Below are positions 20,934 to 29,622 of a stretch of 41,336 nt of DNA, piece after piece. A program made the position numbers and the translations under genes. Position 1 is the stretch's first letter. Each line of letters opens with the position of its first letter. This DNA is from a virus. Below the pieces are notes generated by a model. The model did no database searches. It worked only from the letters and a program-made list of their open reading frames with translations, and was not told the origin of the DNA. The stretch spans positions 1 to 41,336 of the IMG/VR virus record IMGVR_UViG_3300044648_000136; one strand, given 5' to 3'.

Positions 20934-22225
20934 TGGCTATGACGCTGAAAGATATTAGGGAAAAGTACCCTCAATACGACTCCAAGTCAGATATAGAGCT
21001 TGCTGATGCAATTCACGGGAAATTCTACTCGGATTTACCTAAAGAGAAAGTATATGAGAAGCTAGGCCTTGGACAAGGAGAGAATAAACCTCTTAAATTA
21101 GAGCTAACCAAGTCTGCTGAACCCAAAGAGACTGAAGGATGGAAGGGCTTGGCTAGCGACACCATTAAGATGCTAGGACGCGCGCTTAAAGGTGGCGTAG
21201 GTTTTGTTAAAAGAGCACCAGGCAATATAAAGGAAATTGGTTATGAATTAATTCATCATCCATTGAGTTATCCACCACATGTAGCTCGGCAAGTATTGGC
21301 CGGAGTCGGAGAAGGCGCTAAAGGATTAGCTAATATTCCTCATGAAATTTTTAATGAGCTTGCTGATAAAAAAATTACCCCTGACTGGTTACGTACTGGC
21401 TCTATACCAGAAGACTTAGGTATAGAGAAATCATTAGGGCTTGAGGAAACTAACAAAAGTGATGAACTCTTGCGTGGAATTCCAGCTATTTATGGTGGCG
21501 GCCAATTAGTTGGTAAAGGAATTAGTAAGGTCAAGAAAGCAACCAGTCCTCCCGATTTGAAGCAAGCAATTAGAGATACTCAAGCAAAGGTCAATCAACA
21601 GACTAGAGATGCTGGAAAAATCTTTGATCATGTAGAGAAAGAGGTCAAAGCCAGAGGAATATCTAAGGTGCCTATTGACAGTAAATTGATTGACCAAGCT
21701 AGAGGCCTATTGTCTAAAACACTTGCTAATAAAAAACTTTTCGAGAAAGCGAAGAAAGGGGATTTTGATGCATTGAGGAAGCTGCAAGGAGATTTGCGTA
21801 ATAAAGGAGAGAAAGGGCTCTCATCTGATGAGTTATCAAACAATGATTTAGGTGAGCTAATGCTGGAAACAAGAGATGAAATTAATGGCTCTATTCAGAA
21901 TCATTTAAACAACAAAGGGCATAAAGACCTTGCAGAGGCTCTGAATAAAGCGAGAAAGGATTATAGGAAACTTCAACAGACTTATCATTCTACTAATAAA
22001 CTATCAAAGACTTTTGGGAAGGATCAATTGGTTCCTGATAACCCGATCACTCTATTGAGAGAAGAAAGTACTCAAATGAAGAGGTTTATGGAGGCTCATC
22101 CAGAATTGGAAAAATCCCTGGCTAAGGCATTAACACATAAAAAGAAAATGAAGAGATTAGGCACTGTTGGAAAAATAGGAGCAACAGTAGCTGGAATAAA
22201 AGGAGCTGATTTGATTTTTAAATAA
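20933..22225 (+). CDS. Probable ejection / pilot protein, P22 gp16-position
   Basis: 430 aa. The first 45 residues carry the phage module LKDIREKYPQYDSKSDIELADAIHGKFYSDLP, found at the front of many injected virion proteins and virion transglycosylases. No catalytic lytic domain is visible. Residues about 215-420 are Lys-rich helices, and the last 25 form a weak hydrophobic helix (LGTVGKIGATVAGIKGADLIF). Third of the ejection trio. Confidence 0.7.
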   Translation: MAMTLKDIREKYPQYDSKSDIELADAIHGKFYSDLPKEKVYEKLGLGQGENKPLKLELTKSAEPKETEGWKGLASDTIKMLGRALKGGVGFVKRAPGNIKEIGYELIHHPLSYPPHVARQVLAGVGEGAKGLANIPHEIFNELADKKITPDWLRTGSIPEDLGIEKSLGLEETNKSDELLRGIPAIYGGGQLVGKGISKVKKATSPPDLKQAIRDTQAKVNQQTRDAGKIFDHVEKEVKARGISKVPIDSKLIDQARGLLSKTLANKKLFEKAKKGDFDALRKLQGDLRNKGEKGLSSDELSNNDLGELMLETRDEINGSIQNHLNNKGHKDLAEALNKARKDYRKLQQTYHSTNKLSKTFGKDQLVPDNPITLLREESTQMKRFMEAHPELEKSLAKALTHKKKMKRLGTVGKIGATVAGIKGADLIFK

Positions 22226-22255
22226 TTTCAGTGTTTTTATTTTAATCAAAAGAAT

Positions 22256-22261
22256 ATATAA
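22256..22261 (+). promoter_or_regulatory. -10 element TATAAT
   Basis: Perfect TATAAT in the gap after the ejection genes; 17 bp upstream lies only a weak TTTTTA. It could serve the 43-aa gene at 22288 and the fibre genes. Confidence 0.4.
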
Positions 22262-22287
22262 TGCCCATTTTTTACCCAGGAATTTAT

Positions 22288-22419
22288 ATGTGGACAGAGA
22301 TTTTTCATTATTTATTAATTGGCATTGGTTTATATGGATTTGCATCTTTGGTTGCTGACAAGGTTGAAAGCAGATTTAATGACCGATTAGAAGCTATTGA
22401 GGACAAGTTAGGCATTTAA
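22288..22419 (+). CDS. Small membrane peptide, 43 aa
   Basis: ATG 22288, AGGAA seven bases upstream. Residues 4-22 are a transmembrane helix (IFHYLLIGIGLYGFASLV), followed by a charged coil (DKVESRFNDRLEAIEDKLGI). Such peptides in tail regions are sometimes holin-like; function unknown. Confidence 0.5.
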   Translation: MWTEIFHYLLIGIGLYGFASLVADKVESRFNDRLEAIEDKLGI

Positions 22420-22452
22420 TCTATTAATATTAATCTAGCAAAAGGATTTGCT

Positions 22453-24138
22453 ATGGCACTAGATTCACATTACATACCCGCGTTTTCTATAGAAGACGTG
22501 CTACTGGACAAGGATACTGGTGCGCCTTTAACAGGCGGATTGGTTTACTTCGAGCAGGATAATCAGCGCGGAGTATTGAAGCCTGTTTACCAGATTACTG
22601 GGACTTCTCCGAACTACACTTATGTTCCATTGCCTAATCCGGTAGTACTAAGCTCTATAGGTACATTTGAGGATGGTGCTGGTAATCCAGTTATACCTTA
22701 TTTTTATCCATATGACGGTAATGGAGACGCTGAATATTACTATATTCGAGTGACTAATGCTGATGGAGTGGAGCAGTTTACAAGGGATGCTCAACCTTAC
22801 TTGCAAACGCAAAGTTCTTCAGAGGTATCAAGCTCATTTACTAATGCTCTTTCTAACCCACAATTTTCAGAAGTATTATTTGATACCTCAGCAGGGACTC
22901 ATACTTATACAATTGGCACGGTAACAAATCAGATAATTTCAATTGCTCCTTCCTGGGATTTAGTTGTTAGTTGTGCATCATCTGGTTCAGTAACTGTTCA
23001 ACAATTGAAGCCAGCTGGTTCTCAGAATATGATTACCAATGCAGGAACATTGCTTAGTATTACCTCGGCAGGTCTTTCTAAATTACAGTTAAGACAAAGA
23101 TTAACGGGCTACCCTAGCTTATGGGGTAATGGCTATTTATCGGCGTCATTTGTAGCCAAGACTTACAGTGGTACATCCCCGACATTGACTTTATCTTATC
23201 ACCAGTCAAGCGGTAGTGTTTCTGCTGTACCATTATTATCCGTGGCTTTGGATGCCACTGGAGCATATGCTCGGTATGTTGGAAGTGTGGCAATTCCTTC
23301 ATCCAATAGTGGAGGAACATATCCAACAGCCTATGTAGAGATCTATTTTGATTTGCCATTAAGCATAAAAGTAGACATTACAAGCGTAATGGTAGCTTAT
23401 ACAGGCACTGTAAGCGTTAATAATATAGCTTACGATCAAGAATCTTATCAGCGCCAAATAGATCATTTATATCATTATGCTTATCCGATTGTTCCTATAG
23501 GAACAATTATCGTCCGTGGTGGCTTTGCTATACCAACTCATTATTTGTTATGTAACGGTCAAGCTGTAAGTAGAGAGACCTATCACCAGTTGTTCGAAGC
23601 TATAACCAAAGCAGATACAGCTACTTGGACAGGAGTAACTACATTCACTGTGGCTTCAGTTGCTGATTATTGGATTGGTATGCCCGTTGAAGGTACAAGT
23701 ATTCCAGTTGCAACAACGGTAACTAATATAGTTGGCACTACCATCACCATTTCTAATAACAGAACAGGAACCAATTCTTCTGTTCGTTTTTTCTCAGAAC
23801 CTGCGGGTAATGGAACGACAACTTTTAATGTCCCAGATTTGCGAGATTATGTAATTGCAATGTCCGGCGGCTCATTATTTGGTGCTACACGAAATGGTCC
23901 TGGTGCTTTTGGTGGTAGCGCAACTCATACAATAACCACCGCTGAAATGCCATCGCATACACATGGAGCAGGTGGTAGTGGAACTGCATTCGTAGAGTTA
24001 CTTGCTGGTGGACCATCAGGACTTGCTGCAGGTACAGGGTTAACAACATCTACTGTAACAGCCTCTGCCGGATCTGGAACAGCTATGACCCTAGTTCAGC
24101 AAACCGCACTTTATAAAATGTACATTCGTTATCAATAA
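22453..24138 (+). CDS. Tail fibre protein with tail-collar domain
   Basis: 561 aa. Residues 1-110 form a virion-anchoring domain (FSIEDVLLDKDTGAPLTGGLVYFEQDNQRG). The middle is Ser/Thr-rich beta. From about 345 on lies a phage tail collar domain: PIGTIIVRGGF, LLCNGQAVSRETYHQLF, FNVPDLRDYVI and the G-G-x-x-x-H-x-x-T..MPSHTHG repeat-like end. It should be a trimeric receptor-binding fibre. AAGGA lies upstream of ATG 22453. Confidence 0.85.
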   Translation: MALDSHYIPAFSIEDVLLDKDTGAPLTGGLVYFEQDNQRGVLKPVYQITGTSPNYTYVPLPNPVVLSSIGTFEDGAGNPVIPYFYPYDGNGDAEYYYIRVTNADGVEQFTRDAQPYLQTQSSSEVSSSFTNALSNPQFSEVLFDTSAGTHTYTIGTVTNQIISIAPSWDLVVSCASSGSVTVQQLKPAGSQNMITNAGTLLSITSAGLSKLQLRQRLTGYPSLWGNGYLSASFVAKTYSGTSPTLTLSYHQSSGSVSAVPLLSVALDATGAYARYVGSVAIPSSNSGGTYPTAYVEIYFDLPLSIKVDITSVMVAYTGTVSVNNIAYDQESYQRQIDHLYHYAYPIVPIGTIIVRGGFAIPTHYLLCNGQAVSRETYHQLFEAITKADTATWTGVTTFTVASVADYWIGMPVEGTSIPVATTVTNIVGTTITISNNRTGTNSSVRFFSEPAGNGTTTFNVPDLRDYVIAMSGGSLFGATRNGPGAFGGSATHTITTAEMPSHTHGAGGSGTAFVELLAGGPSGLAAGTGLTTSTVTASAGSGTAMTLVQQTALYKMYIRYQ

Positions 24139-24147
24139 GGATAAATC

Positions 24148-24537
24148 ATGACAACTCAATACAAGTTGCAAAAAGACGTAGCCGGGTATAACGGTTTCGG
24201 TTTGCAATTCAGTGACCAGAAGTTTAGCGCCTCTTTGGCAGCTGCTACTGATACGACATTAGCAGTCCCATTAGGAGGAGCAATGGGCGCTGCGCTGAAT
24301 AGTGTCAATAAATTTCTAGCCGTGATCCAAGTTGAAGCCAATCTTAGTGTCTGGCTGGCGATGAATGCTACAGCAGCAGTTCCAGCTGGAAGCACATTTG
24401 CTCTAACTACATCTGATTTAATTATTGGCGGTCAATATTATGCAGTGGAAGTAAAAGCAGGGGACACAATGCACTTTCTTGCGCCTACTGCAGACACAGA
24501 CATATTAGTTAAGTTTTACACTTTGCCAGCTAATTAA
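24148..24537 (+). CDS. Hypothetical fibre-associated protein, 129 aa
   Basis: AAGGA precedes ATG 24148. Ala/Thr-rich, beta-looking (FSASLAAATDTTLAVPLGGAMG; GQYYAVEVKAGDTMHFLAP), like small virion-surface or fibre-base domains. No named family. Sits between the two fibre genes. Confidence 0.6.
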   Translation: MTTQYKLQKDVAGYNGFGLQFSDQKFSASLAAATDTTLAVPLGGAMGAALNSVNKFLAVIQVEANLSVWLAMNATAAVPAGSTFALTTSDLIIGGQYYAVEVKAGDTMHFLAPTADTDILVKFYTLPAN

Positions 24538-24567
24538 GCAAAGTCTTATATCACAAGGAGTGTGATT

Positions 24568-27099
24568 ATGGCTGTAGTACCAGATCAGAAATTTAGTACC
24601 TTCCAGGACGGAGGGGACATACAGGAAGACGACACAATTGTTGGTCTTAGAGATGGAATTAACACTAGGTTTAATTTTCCCGGAGCTATCCCACCTGGAA
24701 CAATAATCCAAATTAATGAAGGTGGAACCGGAGCAGATAATGCCGTAGATGCTAGAACTAATCTAGGATTGGGTACAATGGCAACTCAGAATGCCAACTC
24801 TGTTGCTATAACTGGAGGTACTGCTGATCTAGGATCAGGAACCGTGGCCGCGTCACCAGCTAATCCAACTGACATTGTAAATAAAGCATATCTTGACTTG
24901 ATAGTAAATCCTGCTGCACTTACTAAGACAGATGACACCAATGTAACGCTTTCGTTAGGGGGAAGCCCATCTACTGCTTTACTAAATGCAGCTTCTTTAA
25001 CATTGGGGTGGACTGGAACTTTAAGTGGTATAAGAGGAGGAACAGGTGTAAATAATGGATCTAACACAGCAACTTATGCAGGAAATTTAAATTTTGCTTC
25101 ATCATTTACGACATCAGGTGCTTTTGCTGTTACTCAAACCTACACCGGGGTGACTAATGTTACGTTCCCAACATCTGGCACTTTAGCGACTGTAAGTCAA
25201 ATACCTACCGGTGCGGCATTAACCAGAACTAACGACACTAACGTTACATTGACTCTTGGTGGAAGTCCTTCTACTTCACTTGTAAATGCAGCCTCATTGA
25301 CTCTTGGATGGACTGGAATTTTATCTAAAGCTCGTGGTGGTACTGGTGTATCATCAGTAACTACAGCACCATCTGCTACAGAGTTTGCGGGATGGGATGC
25401 TAATTTAAATTTATCAGCCAATAATTTTCCGGGTGGATTGCTCCCTGTAGTATCAGCCGCAGGAACAACAACGTTAACAATAGCAAGTCCGTATAATATT
25501 CTGATCACGGGAACAACTACACAAACAATAGTAATGCCTGTTACCTCAACTTTAGCGCAAGGCCATCCATTTAAGGTAATTAATAATTCAAGCGCCTCTG
25601 TTACTTTGAATTCATCAGGCGGTAATTTAATTCTTACTATGGCTGCGAATACGACAGCTTTCCTTACATGTGTTTTGAATAGCGGCACAACAGCCGCATC
25701 ATGGAATGCAAGTTATGTATTTGATAATGGGGCAGGGGTATTATCAATAACAGGAACAGCCAACCAAGTTATTGCCTCAGCAAGTACAGGTGCTGTGATA
25801 TTAAGCTTGCCGCAGGATATAGCTCCTTCAAGCTCTCCAACTTTTGCAGGGCTTACTTTAACGAATCCATTATCTGTTCCCAATGGAGGAACTGGAAAAT
25901 CCTCTGTTACATTAAACAAGCTATTAGTTGGGAATGGAACAAGTGCATTAACTGAATTAACTCCTGGAGCAAATGTTTTAACTGGACTTCAGGCCGATGT
26001 CAATACTAGTACTGGATTTACTACTGGTTCAATTGCTGGAAGCTCAGGTAACTTTTGCAAGAATTTAATTATCGGCGGTGATTTTGGTACAAATCCTTGG
26101 CAGCGCGGTACTAGTTTTCCATCCATAGCTAATACCGCTTATGCGGCAGATAGATGGAGGGTTAGTTATGTATCTACAGCAGTTTCTACTTTTTCTCAAT
26201 CAGCAGACGCTCCTACTGTCGTACAATCAGGAATTTTAACTACTGGAAGTTTACTCCATACAATAACCACTGCTGATGCATCAATAGCAGCAGGGGATAC
26301 TTACGCTATTTTACAGGTTATAGAAGGTAGTAATTTCTCAAGGATTGCTCAACGTGCGTTTACTCTATCTTTTTGGGTAAAAGCTAATGTTACCGGTATT
26401 TATTGTGTTGCTTTTGTTAACTCAGGGCTAGATAGAAGTTATGTCGCTGAATATACAATAAACGCAACAAATACGTGGGAATATAAAACGATAACCGTAA
26501 CCTCATCACCAGCAGCTGGAACATGGGATTATACAAATGGTGTTGGAGTATTTGTAGATTTTATGTTGGCCTGTGGCTCAACATTCCACACTACTTCAGG
26601 TGTCTGGCAAACTGGAAACTTTAGATCAACATCTAACCAAGTAAATGCGCTTGCAACGATTGGCAATACATTCCAACTAGCTCTTGTGCAAGTAGAACCT
26701 GGTACTGTTGCAACGCCCTTTGAAATAAGGACTTCCACACAAGAGTTATTATTATGCCAACGGTATTTTTTTAAGACCTTTGCTCAAGGAGTTACTCCTG
26801 TTCAAAATTCAGGAACTACGGCAGGAAGTATTGGGTATAGAGTTAATGTCACTGGAACTGGGAATTTTGGTCAATATGTTCCTTACCCTGTTATTATGAG
26901 GACATTGCCTAGTGTAACTTTCTATAGCCCTTCGCTGGCTTCAGCAAGTTGGTATAATACCAGTGCTGCTGCTACTAGTGGAGCTGCTTCATTGGTTTCA
27001 GCTGGAGATAGAGGTGCATTTATTAGTAATGCTCAAGTTGCAGGAGATACTATTTCTCAATATATAAATGTGCATGCATCAGCAACCGCGGAGTTATAA
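24568..27099 (+). CDS. Large tail fibre / receptor-binding protein
   Basis: 843 aa; ATG 24568 has AAGGAG eight bases upstream. The GGTGAxxxxxARTNLGLG element (residues 52-70) is common in phage fibres. Residues 118-161 and 218-261 are near-identical repeats exactly 100 residues apart (DTNVTLSLGGSPST...LTLGWTG...RGGTGV). A third GGTG unit (VPNGGTGKSS) follows later. From about 495 the C-terminal domain begins with NLIIGGDFGTNPWQRGTSF and AYAADRW, the signature of a lectin-like phage receptor-binding domain. It probably sets host specificity together with the fibre at 22453. Confidence 0.85.
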   Translation: MAVVPDQKFSTFQDGGDIQEDDTIVGLRDGINTRFNFPGAIPPGTIIQINEGGTGADNAVDARTNLGLGTMATQNANSVAITGGTADLGSGTVAASPANPTDIVNKAYLDLIVNPAALTKTDDTNVTLSLGGSPSTALLNAASLTLGWTGTLSGIRGGTGVNNGSNTATYAGNLNFASSFTTSGAFAVTQTYTGVTNVTFPTSGTLATVSQIPTGAALTRTNDTNVTLTLGGSPSTSLVNAASLTLGWTGILSKARGGTGVSSVTTAPSATEFAGWDANLNLSANNFPGGLLPVVSAAGTTTLTIASPYNILITGTTTQTIVMPVTSTLAQGHPFKVINNSSASVTLNSSGGNLILTMAANTTAFLTCVLNSGTTAASWNASYVFDNGAGVLSITGTANQVIASASTGAVILSLPQDIAPSSSPTFAGLTLTNPLSVPNGGTGKSSVTLNKLLVGNGTSALTELTPGANVLTGLQADVNTSTGFTTGSIAGSSGNFCKNLIIGGDFGTNPWQRGTSFPSIANTAYAADRWRVSYVSTAVSTFSQSADAPTVVQSGILTTGSLLHTITTADASIAAGDTYAILQVIEGSNFSRIAQRAFTLSFWVKANVTGIYCVAFVNSGLDRSYVAEYTINATNTWEYKTITVTSSPAAGTWDYTNGVGVFVDFMLACGSTFHTTSGVWQTGNFRSTSNQVNALATIGNTFQLALVQVEPGTVATPFEIRTSTQELLLCQRYFFKTFAQGVTPVQNSGTTAGSIGYRVNVTGTGNFGQYVPYPVIMRTLPSVTFYSPSLASASWYNTSAAATSGAASLVSAGDRGAFISNAQVAGDTISQYINVHASATAEL

Positions 27100-27101
27100 T
27101 T

Positions 27102-27278
27102 ATGTATTATAAATTTTATTCAGAGTTTAATGAGTTATGGATTATTTTTGTTCAAGAGGGATCGAATAGTCCTCTATGGATTCCTGAAAATATAGATAAT
27201 AGCGATTATAAGCAATTCTTAGACTATCTAGCTTTAAACAATTTAACAATCGACGATATCCCATTATGGGTGCCTTAA
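27102..27278 (+). CDS. Small tail fibre assembly / XkdW-like protein, 58 aa
   Basis: ATG 27102 is two bases after the fibre stop, with a weak ribosome site. The segment WIPENIDNSDYKQFLDYLALNN matches the IP-x-x-x-xNxDY-x-x-(Y/F)L-x-W pattern of small proteins after phage fibre genes. It probably helps fibre folding or is a short tail component. Confidence 0.65.
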   Translation: MYYKFYSEFNELWIIFVQEGSNSPLWIPENIDNSDYKQFLDYLALNNLTIDDIPLWVP

Positions 27279-27288
27279 GGAGAAGTAA

Positions 27289-27492
27289 ATGCAGTTATCT
27301 GAAGAACAATTAAAAAATGATTTAAACAATTTAAATGTTAAAAAAGAGCAATGTGTTCAACAATTTCACCAGATTGTTGGTGCTATTTCTATAATCGAGC
27401 AAATGATAGAAAGGTTAAATCATAAAGATGAAAAATTAGATAATATTAATGGGGATTTATCATCTTCAGAGAATGAAACAGTTGATGCTTAA
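27289..27492 (+). CDS. Hypothetical coiled-coil protein, 67 aa
   Basis: AAGGAG site before ATG 27289. Nearly all coiled coil (LSEEQLKNDLNNLNVKKEQ; IIEQMIERLNHKDEKLDNI). Small coiled-coil proteins after fibre genes are common in podoviruses; role unknown. Confidence 0.6.
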   Translation: MQLSEEQLKNDLNNLNVKKEQCVQQFHQIVGAISIIEQMIERLNHKDEKLDNINGDLSSSENETVDA

Positions 27493-27555
27493 CTTTGTTT
27501 CTTCGATTGTAAGGTCAGTTTCATTAACGCAGTCAATCTTTATAAGGATATAGAG

Positions 27556-28047
27556 ATGCCAATAAAAAGCATACAAATAGGACAAACCGGTTTGGTAGGA
27601 GTTGAGCCAAAATTTGATTACATTTTAACTGATGATACGGTAGCGGAAATATTAACTGCAGGATACTTGAATCACTCAGTTGACGCAGGCTACTCATTTG
27701 CTCAAGGGGACATCGTATGTGTAATGACTCAATCGTCTCCAACTGCTAGAAAGAATGCTGGTATGTACCAAGTGGATCACAATGGTTCTAACTGGAACTT
27801 AATGCCACTAGAATCATCACCCTTACTAGCAATGGCACAATATACCACTGTTGGTGGTGCTGCTGCTGAAGCCATTACGATTGCTGGAGTTTTGTCAACG
27901 GATTTGGCAGACGTGCAAGTAGTAAATGATGGAACTGCTAACGTAACGGTATTACAGGCTGCATGTACTGCTAACACATTGACGGTCACCTTTAGTGGCA
28001 ACCCAGGTGCTGATTGCGTGATTAATTATTGGATTTATAGACCTTAA
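27556..28047 (+). CDS. Probable virion structural protein, 163 aa
   Basis: AAGGA before ATG 27556. The C-terminal half (TTVGGAAAEAITIAGVLSTDLADVQVV...LTVTFSGNPGADCVINYWIYRP) follows a repeated phage-virion pattern of Ala/Thr-rich beta domains. The N-terminal half includes an AQGDIVCVMTQ strand. Likely decoration or fibre-base protein. Last of the structural genes. Confidence 0.6.
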   Translation: MPIKSIQIGQTGLVGVEPKFDYILTDDTVAEILTAGYLNHSVDAGYSFAQGDIVCVMTQSSPTARKNAGMYQVDHNGSNWNLMPLESSPLLAMAQYTTVGGAAAEAITIAGVLSTDLADVQVVNDGTANVTVLQAACTANTLTVTFSGNPGADCVINYWIYRP

Positions 28048-28118
28048 ACACTTGCAACGGTTGATCTTCTGACTGTAGAATAGCACCATAATGGCTTGCA
28101 GTTCCTTATTTAAGTGGA

Positions 28119-28131
28119 TTGTCCTCCAATT
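28119..28131 (-). pseudogene. Relic of an operon leader (TTGTCCTCCAATT)
   Basis: On the minus strand this is AATTGGAGGACAA, identical to the leader in front of the minus gene at 40800. No start codon follows at the right distance; the open frame continues leftward into the structural gene without an ATG until 28089. It looks like a decayed copy of an operon head. Confidence 0.3.
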
Positions 28132-28207
28132 ACATAAATTGTAAGCCATTTGACCTTCTCATGCACATTCCCTATCTTTTTTCCGTACAAATTTCCTACA
28201 AATTCAA

Positions 28208-28241
28208 TGATATAATCTCCTGGATGCCCTAGGTTTTTAAC
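28208..28241 (+). promoter_or_regulatory. Lysis promoter (extended -10) with operator-like site
   Basis: TGATATAAT (28208-28216) is an extended -10 without a good -35. CCTAGGTTTTTAAC (28228-28241) lies just downstream and resembles the operators at 31844 and 40829. It would drive the lysis genes from 28287. Confidence 0.5.
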
Positions 28242-28286
28242 ACTCCCTTATTCCTTTTTCCTAGAGGCATCACCAAAGGAGTTGGC

Positions 28287-28739
28287 ATGATAATAGTACG
28301 CCAAGGATTGGTGTTCATCTTCACAATATATCTATCAATGGTCTATATGGTGGGGTGTGCTCATTTTCATCGCGTAAAATTTTTGAACCAGGCGTGTATC
28401 GTACCCTACAAAGGATATGACTATAAGACATGCAAGAGGATGAGGGTGATCATTGATGATAAAACATATGTTATCCCAAAGGACTTTGAGACGGATTTGG
28501 CTAGCATTCCGCGCGTATTATGGCCGATTTTTGCTCCTCAGTATTCAGGTTTTGTTGCGCCTGCAATCTTACATGACTATCTATATCGCTGTAATAACAA
28601 TATTACTCGCCTCCATGCTGACGAGATTCTGTACTCCGCTTTAATCACCGAGAATGTTAGCCCATTTACCGCCTCTAAATTTTATATTGGAGTGCGTTTA
28701 TTTGGTGGAACACATTATGTTAATGGAGTTTGTTCATGA
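28287..28739 (+). CDS. DUF1353 family protein with signal/lipoprotein-like N-terminus
   Basis: 150 aa; AAGGAG nine bases before ATG 28287. Residues 5-23 are hydrophobic and end in VYMVGC, a near-lipobox with Cys24. The rest is the DUF1353 pattern: VIPKDFETDLASIPRVLWPIF, APAILHDYLY and HADEILYSAL, with conserved Asp and His residues. DUF1353 proteins are frequent next to phage endolysins; their biochemical role is not established. Ends in an ATGA overlap with the endolysin gene. Confidence 0.8.
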   Translation: MIIVRQGLVFIFTIYLSMVYMVGCAHFHRVKFLNQACIVPYKGYDYKTCKRMRVIIDDKTYVIPKDFETDLASIPRVLWPIFAPQYSGFVAPAILHDYLYRCNNNITRLHADEILYSALITENVSPFTASKFYIGVRLFGGTHYVNGVCS

Positions 28740-29272
28740 CTATTGAAGAGATTTTTCAATCCTGTATTAATTCTATTTTAGAGCATGAGGGTGGTTTATC
28801 GCTAGACAAGCGTGATCCGGGTGGCGTCACCCAATGGGGTATATCCCTACGCTATCTCCGCTCCATAGGTTACGACATAAATGGGGATGGAAAAATTGAT
28901 AAGGAAGACATTATTGGACTTCCCGTTAAGGGAGCAATCGGTATTTATCGTAAATATTGGTGGGATAAATATCGATACGCAGGATTTAATGAACTCATAG
29001 TAGTTGAGAAAGTGTTCGACTTAGCAGTGAACATGGGCGGAGGTGCTGCTCATAAATTGCTTCAGATTGCCATCAATCGTTTAAGAAACAAACCAATTAC
29101 AGTTGACGGTATATTAGGTGGACAAACGTTTGGCGCAGCAAATTCCACGGATGGAAATGAGTTACGCCAAGAATTACGAGAATGTGCTGAGCATAGATAT
29201 ATAGAAATATTAGCAGCGAATCCAAATATGGAGTGGGCGAGGAAGGGATGGATGAATCGAGCAAAGTGGTAA
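28736..29272 (+). CDS. Endolysin, GH108 N-acetylmuramidase
   Basis: 178 aa from ATG 28736 (ATGA overlap, GGAG seven bases upstream). The catalytic Glu is in ILEHEGG (Glu18). Family blocks RDPGGVTQWGIS, IYRKYWWDKYR, VFDLAVNMGGG and the C-terminal VDGILGGQTFGAAN peptidoglycan-binding pattern are present. Between the first blocks lies a perfect 12-residue EF-hand loop, Asp47 to Asp58 (DINGDGKIDKED), suggesting calcium dependence. No signal sequence, so a holin is needed for release; none is adjacent. Confidence 0.92.
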   Translation: MTIEEIFQSCINSILEHEGGLSLDKRDPGGVTQWGISLRYLRSIGYDINGDGKIDKEDIIGLPVKGAIGIYRKYWWDKYRYAGFNELIVVEKVFDLAVNMGGGAAHKLLQIAINRLRNKPITVDGILGGQTFGAANSTDGNELRQELRECAEHRYIEILAANPNMEWARKGWMNRAKW

Positions 29273-29622
29273 CCAAACGCCACACAGAATCAAACGAACA
29301 AATAGCCGCAATGGATTGGCTTAGAGCACAACACCCGAACATAGCAGAACATACTCTACATATTGGAAATGAACGCAAGGCTAGCTACTATGCTGGCTAC
29401 ATTATGAAGAGAATGGGTGTACTGAAGGGTGCGAGCGATCTCTTTATGGCATGGCCAAAGGGAGGTTATCATGGTCTATTCATTGAAGTTAAATCAAAGA
29501 TCGGTAGACCAAGTCCTGAACAGAAAGCCTTTATCCAGAGAATGAGAGACGCAGGTTACAAAGCTGAGTTCTGTTATGGTGCCGAAGAAGTAATCAGCAC
29601 CATGAAGGATTATATAGGCTAA
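29248..29622 (+). CDS. VRR-NUC domain nuclease
   Basis: 124 aa from ATG 29248 with GAGGAAGG upstream, overlapping the endolysin by 25 bases; a GTG at 29233 is less likely. The core motif runs KGASDLF...GLFIEVKSKIGRPSPEQKAFIQRMRDAGY, with Asp, Glu-x-Lys and Gln of the PD-(D/E)xK-type VRR-NUC fold. These proteins cut branched or replication intermediates. It ends 4 bases into the convergent ssb gene, so the two genes overlap tail to tail. Confidence 0.9.
   Translation: MDESSKVVTKRHTESNEQIAAMDWLRAQHPNIAEHTLHIGNERKASYYAGYIMKRMGVLKGASDLFMAWPKGGYHGLFIEVKSKIGRPSPEQKAFIQRMRDAGYKAEFCYGAEEVISTMKDYIG

Noticed and set aside
24786-26738. Long minus-strand frames opposite the fibre gene
   Set aside because: They arise from the Thr/Gly/Ala-rich codons of the fibre; they have no promoter or ribosome site.
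22453-27099. Diversity-generating retroelement acting on the fibres
   Set aside because: No reverse transcriptase and no template/variable repeat pair were found.
27952-28149. 65-aa minus frame
   Set aside because: It overlaps the end of a clear structural gene, and its start precedes rather than follows the ribosome-like site.
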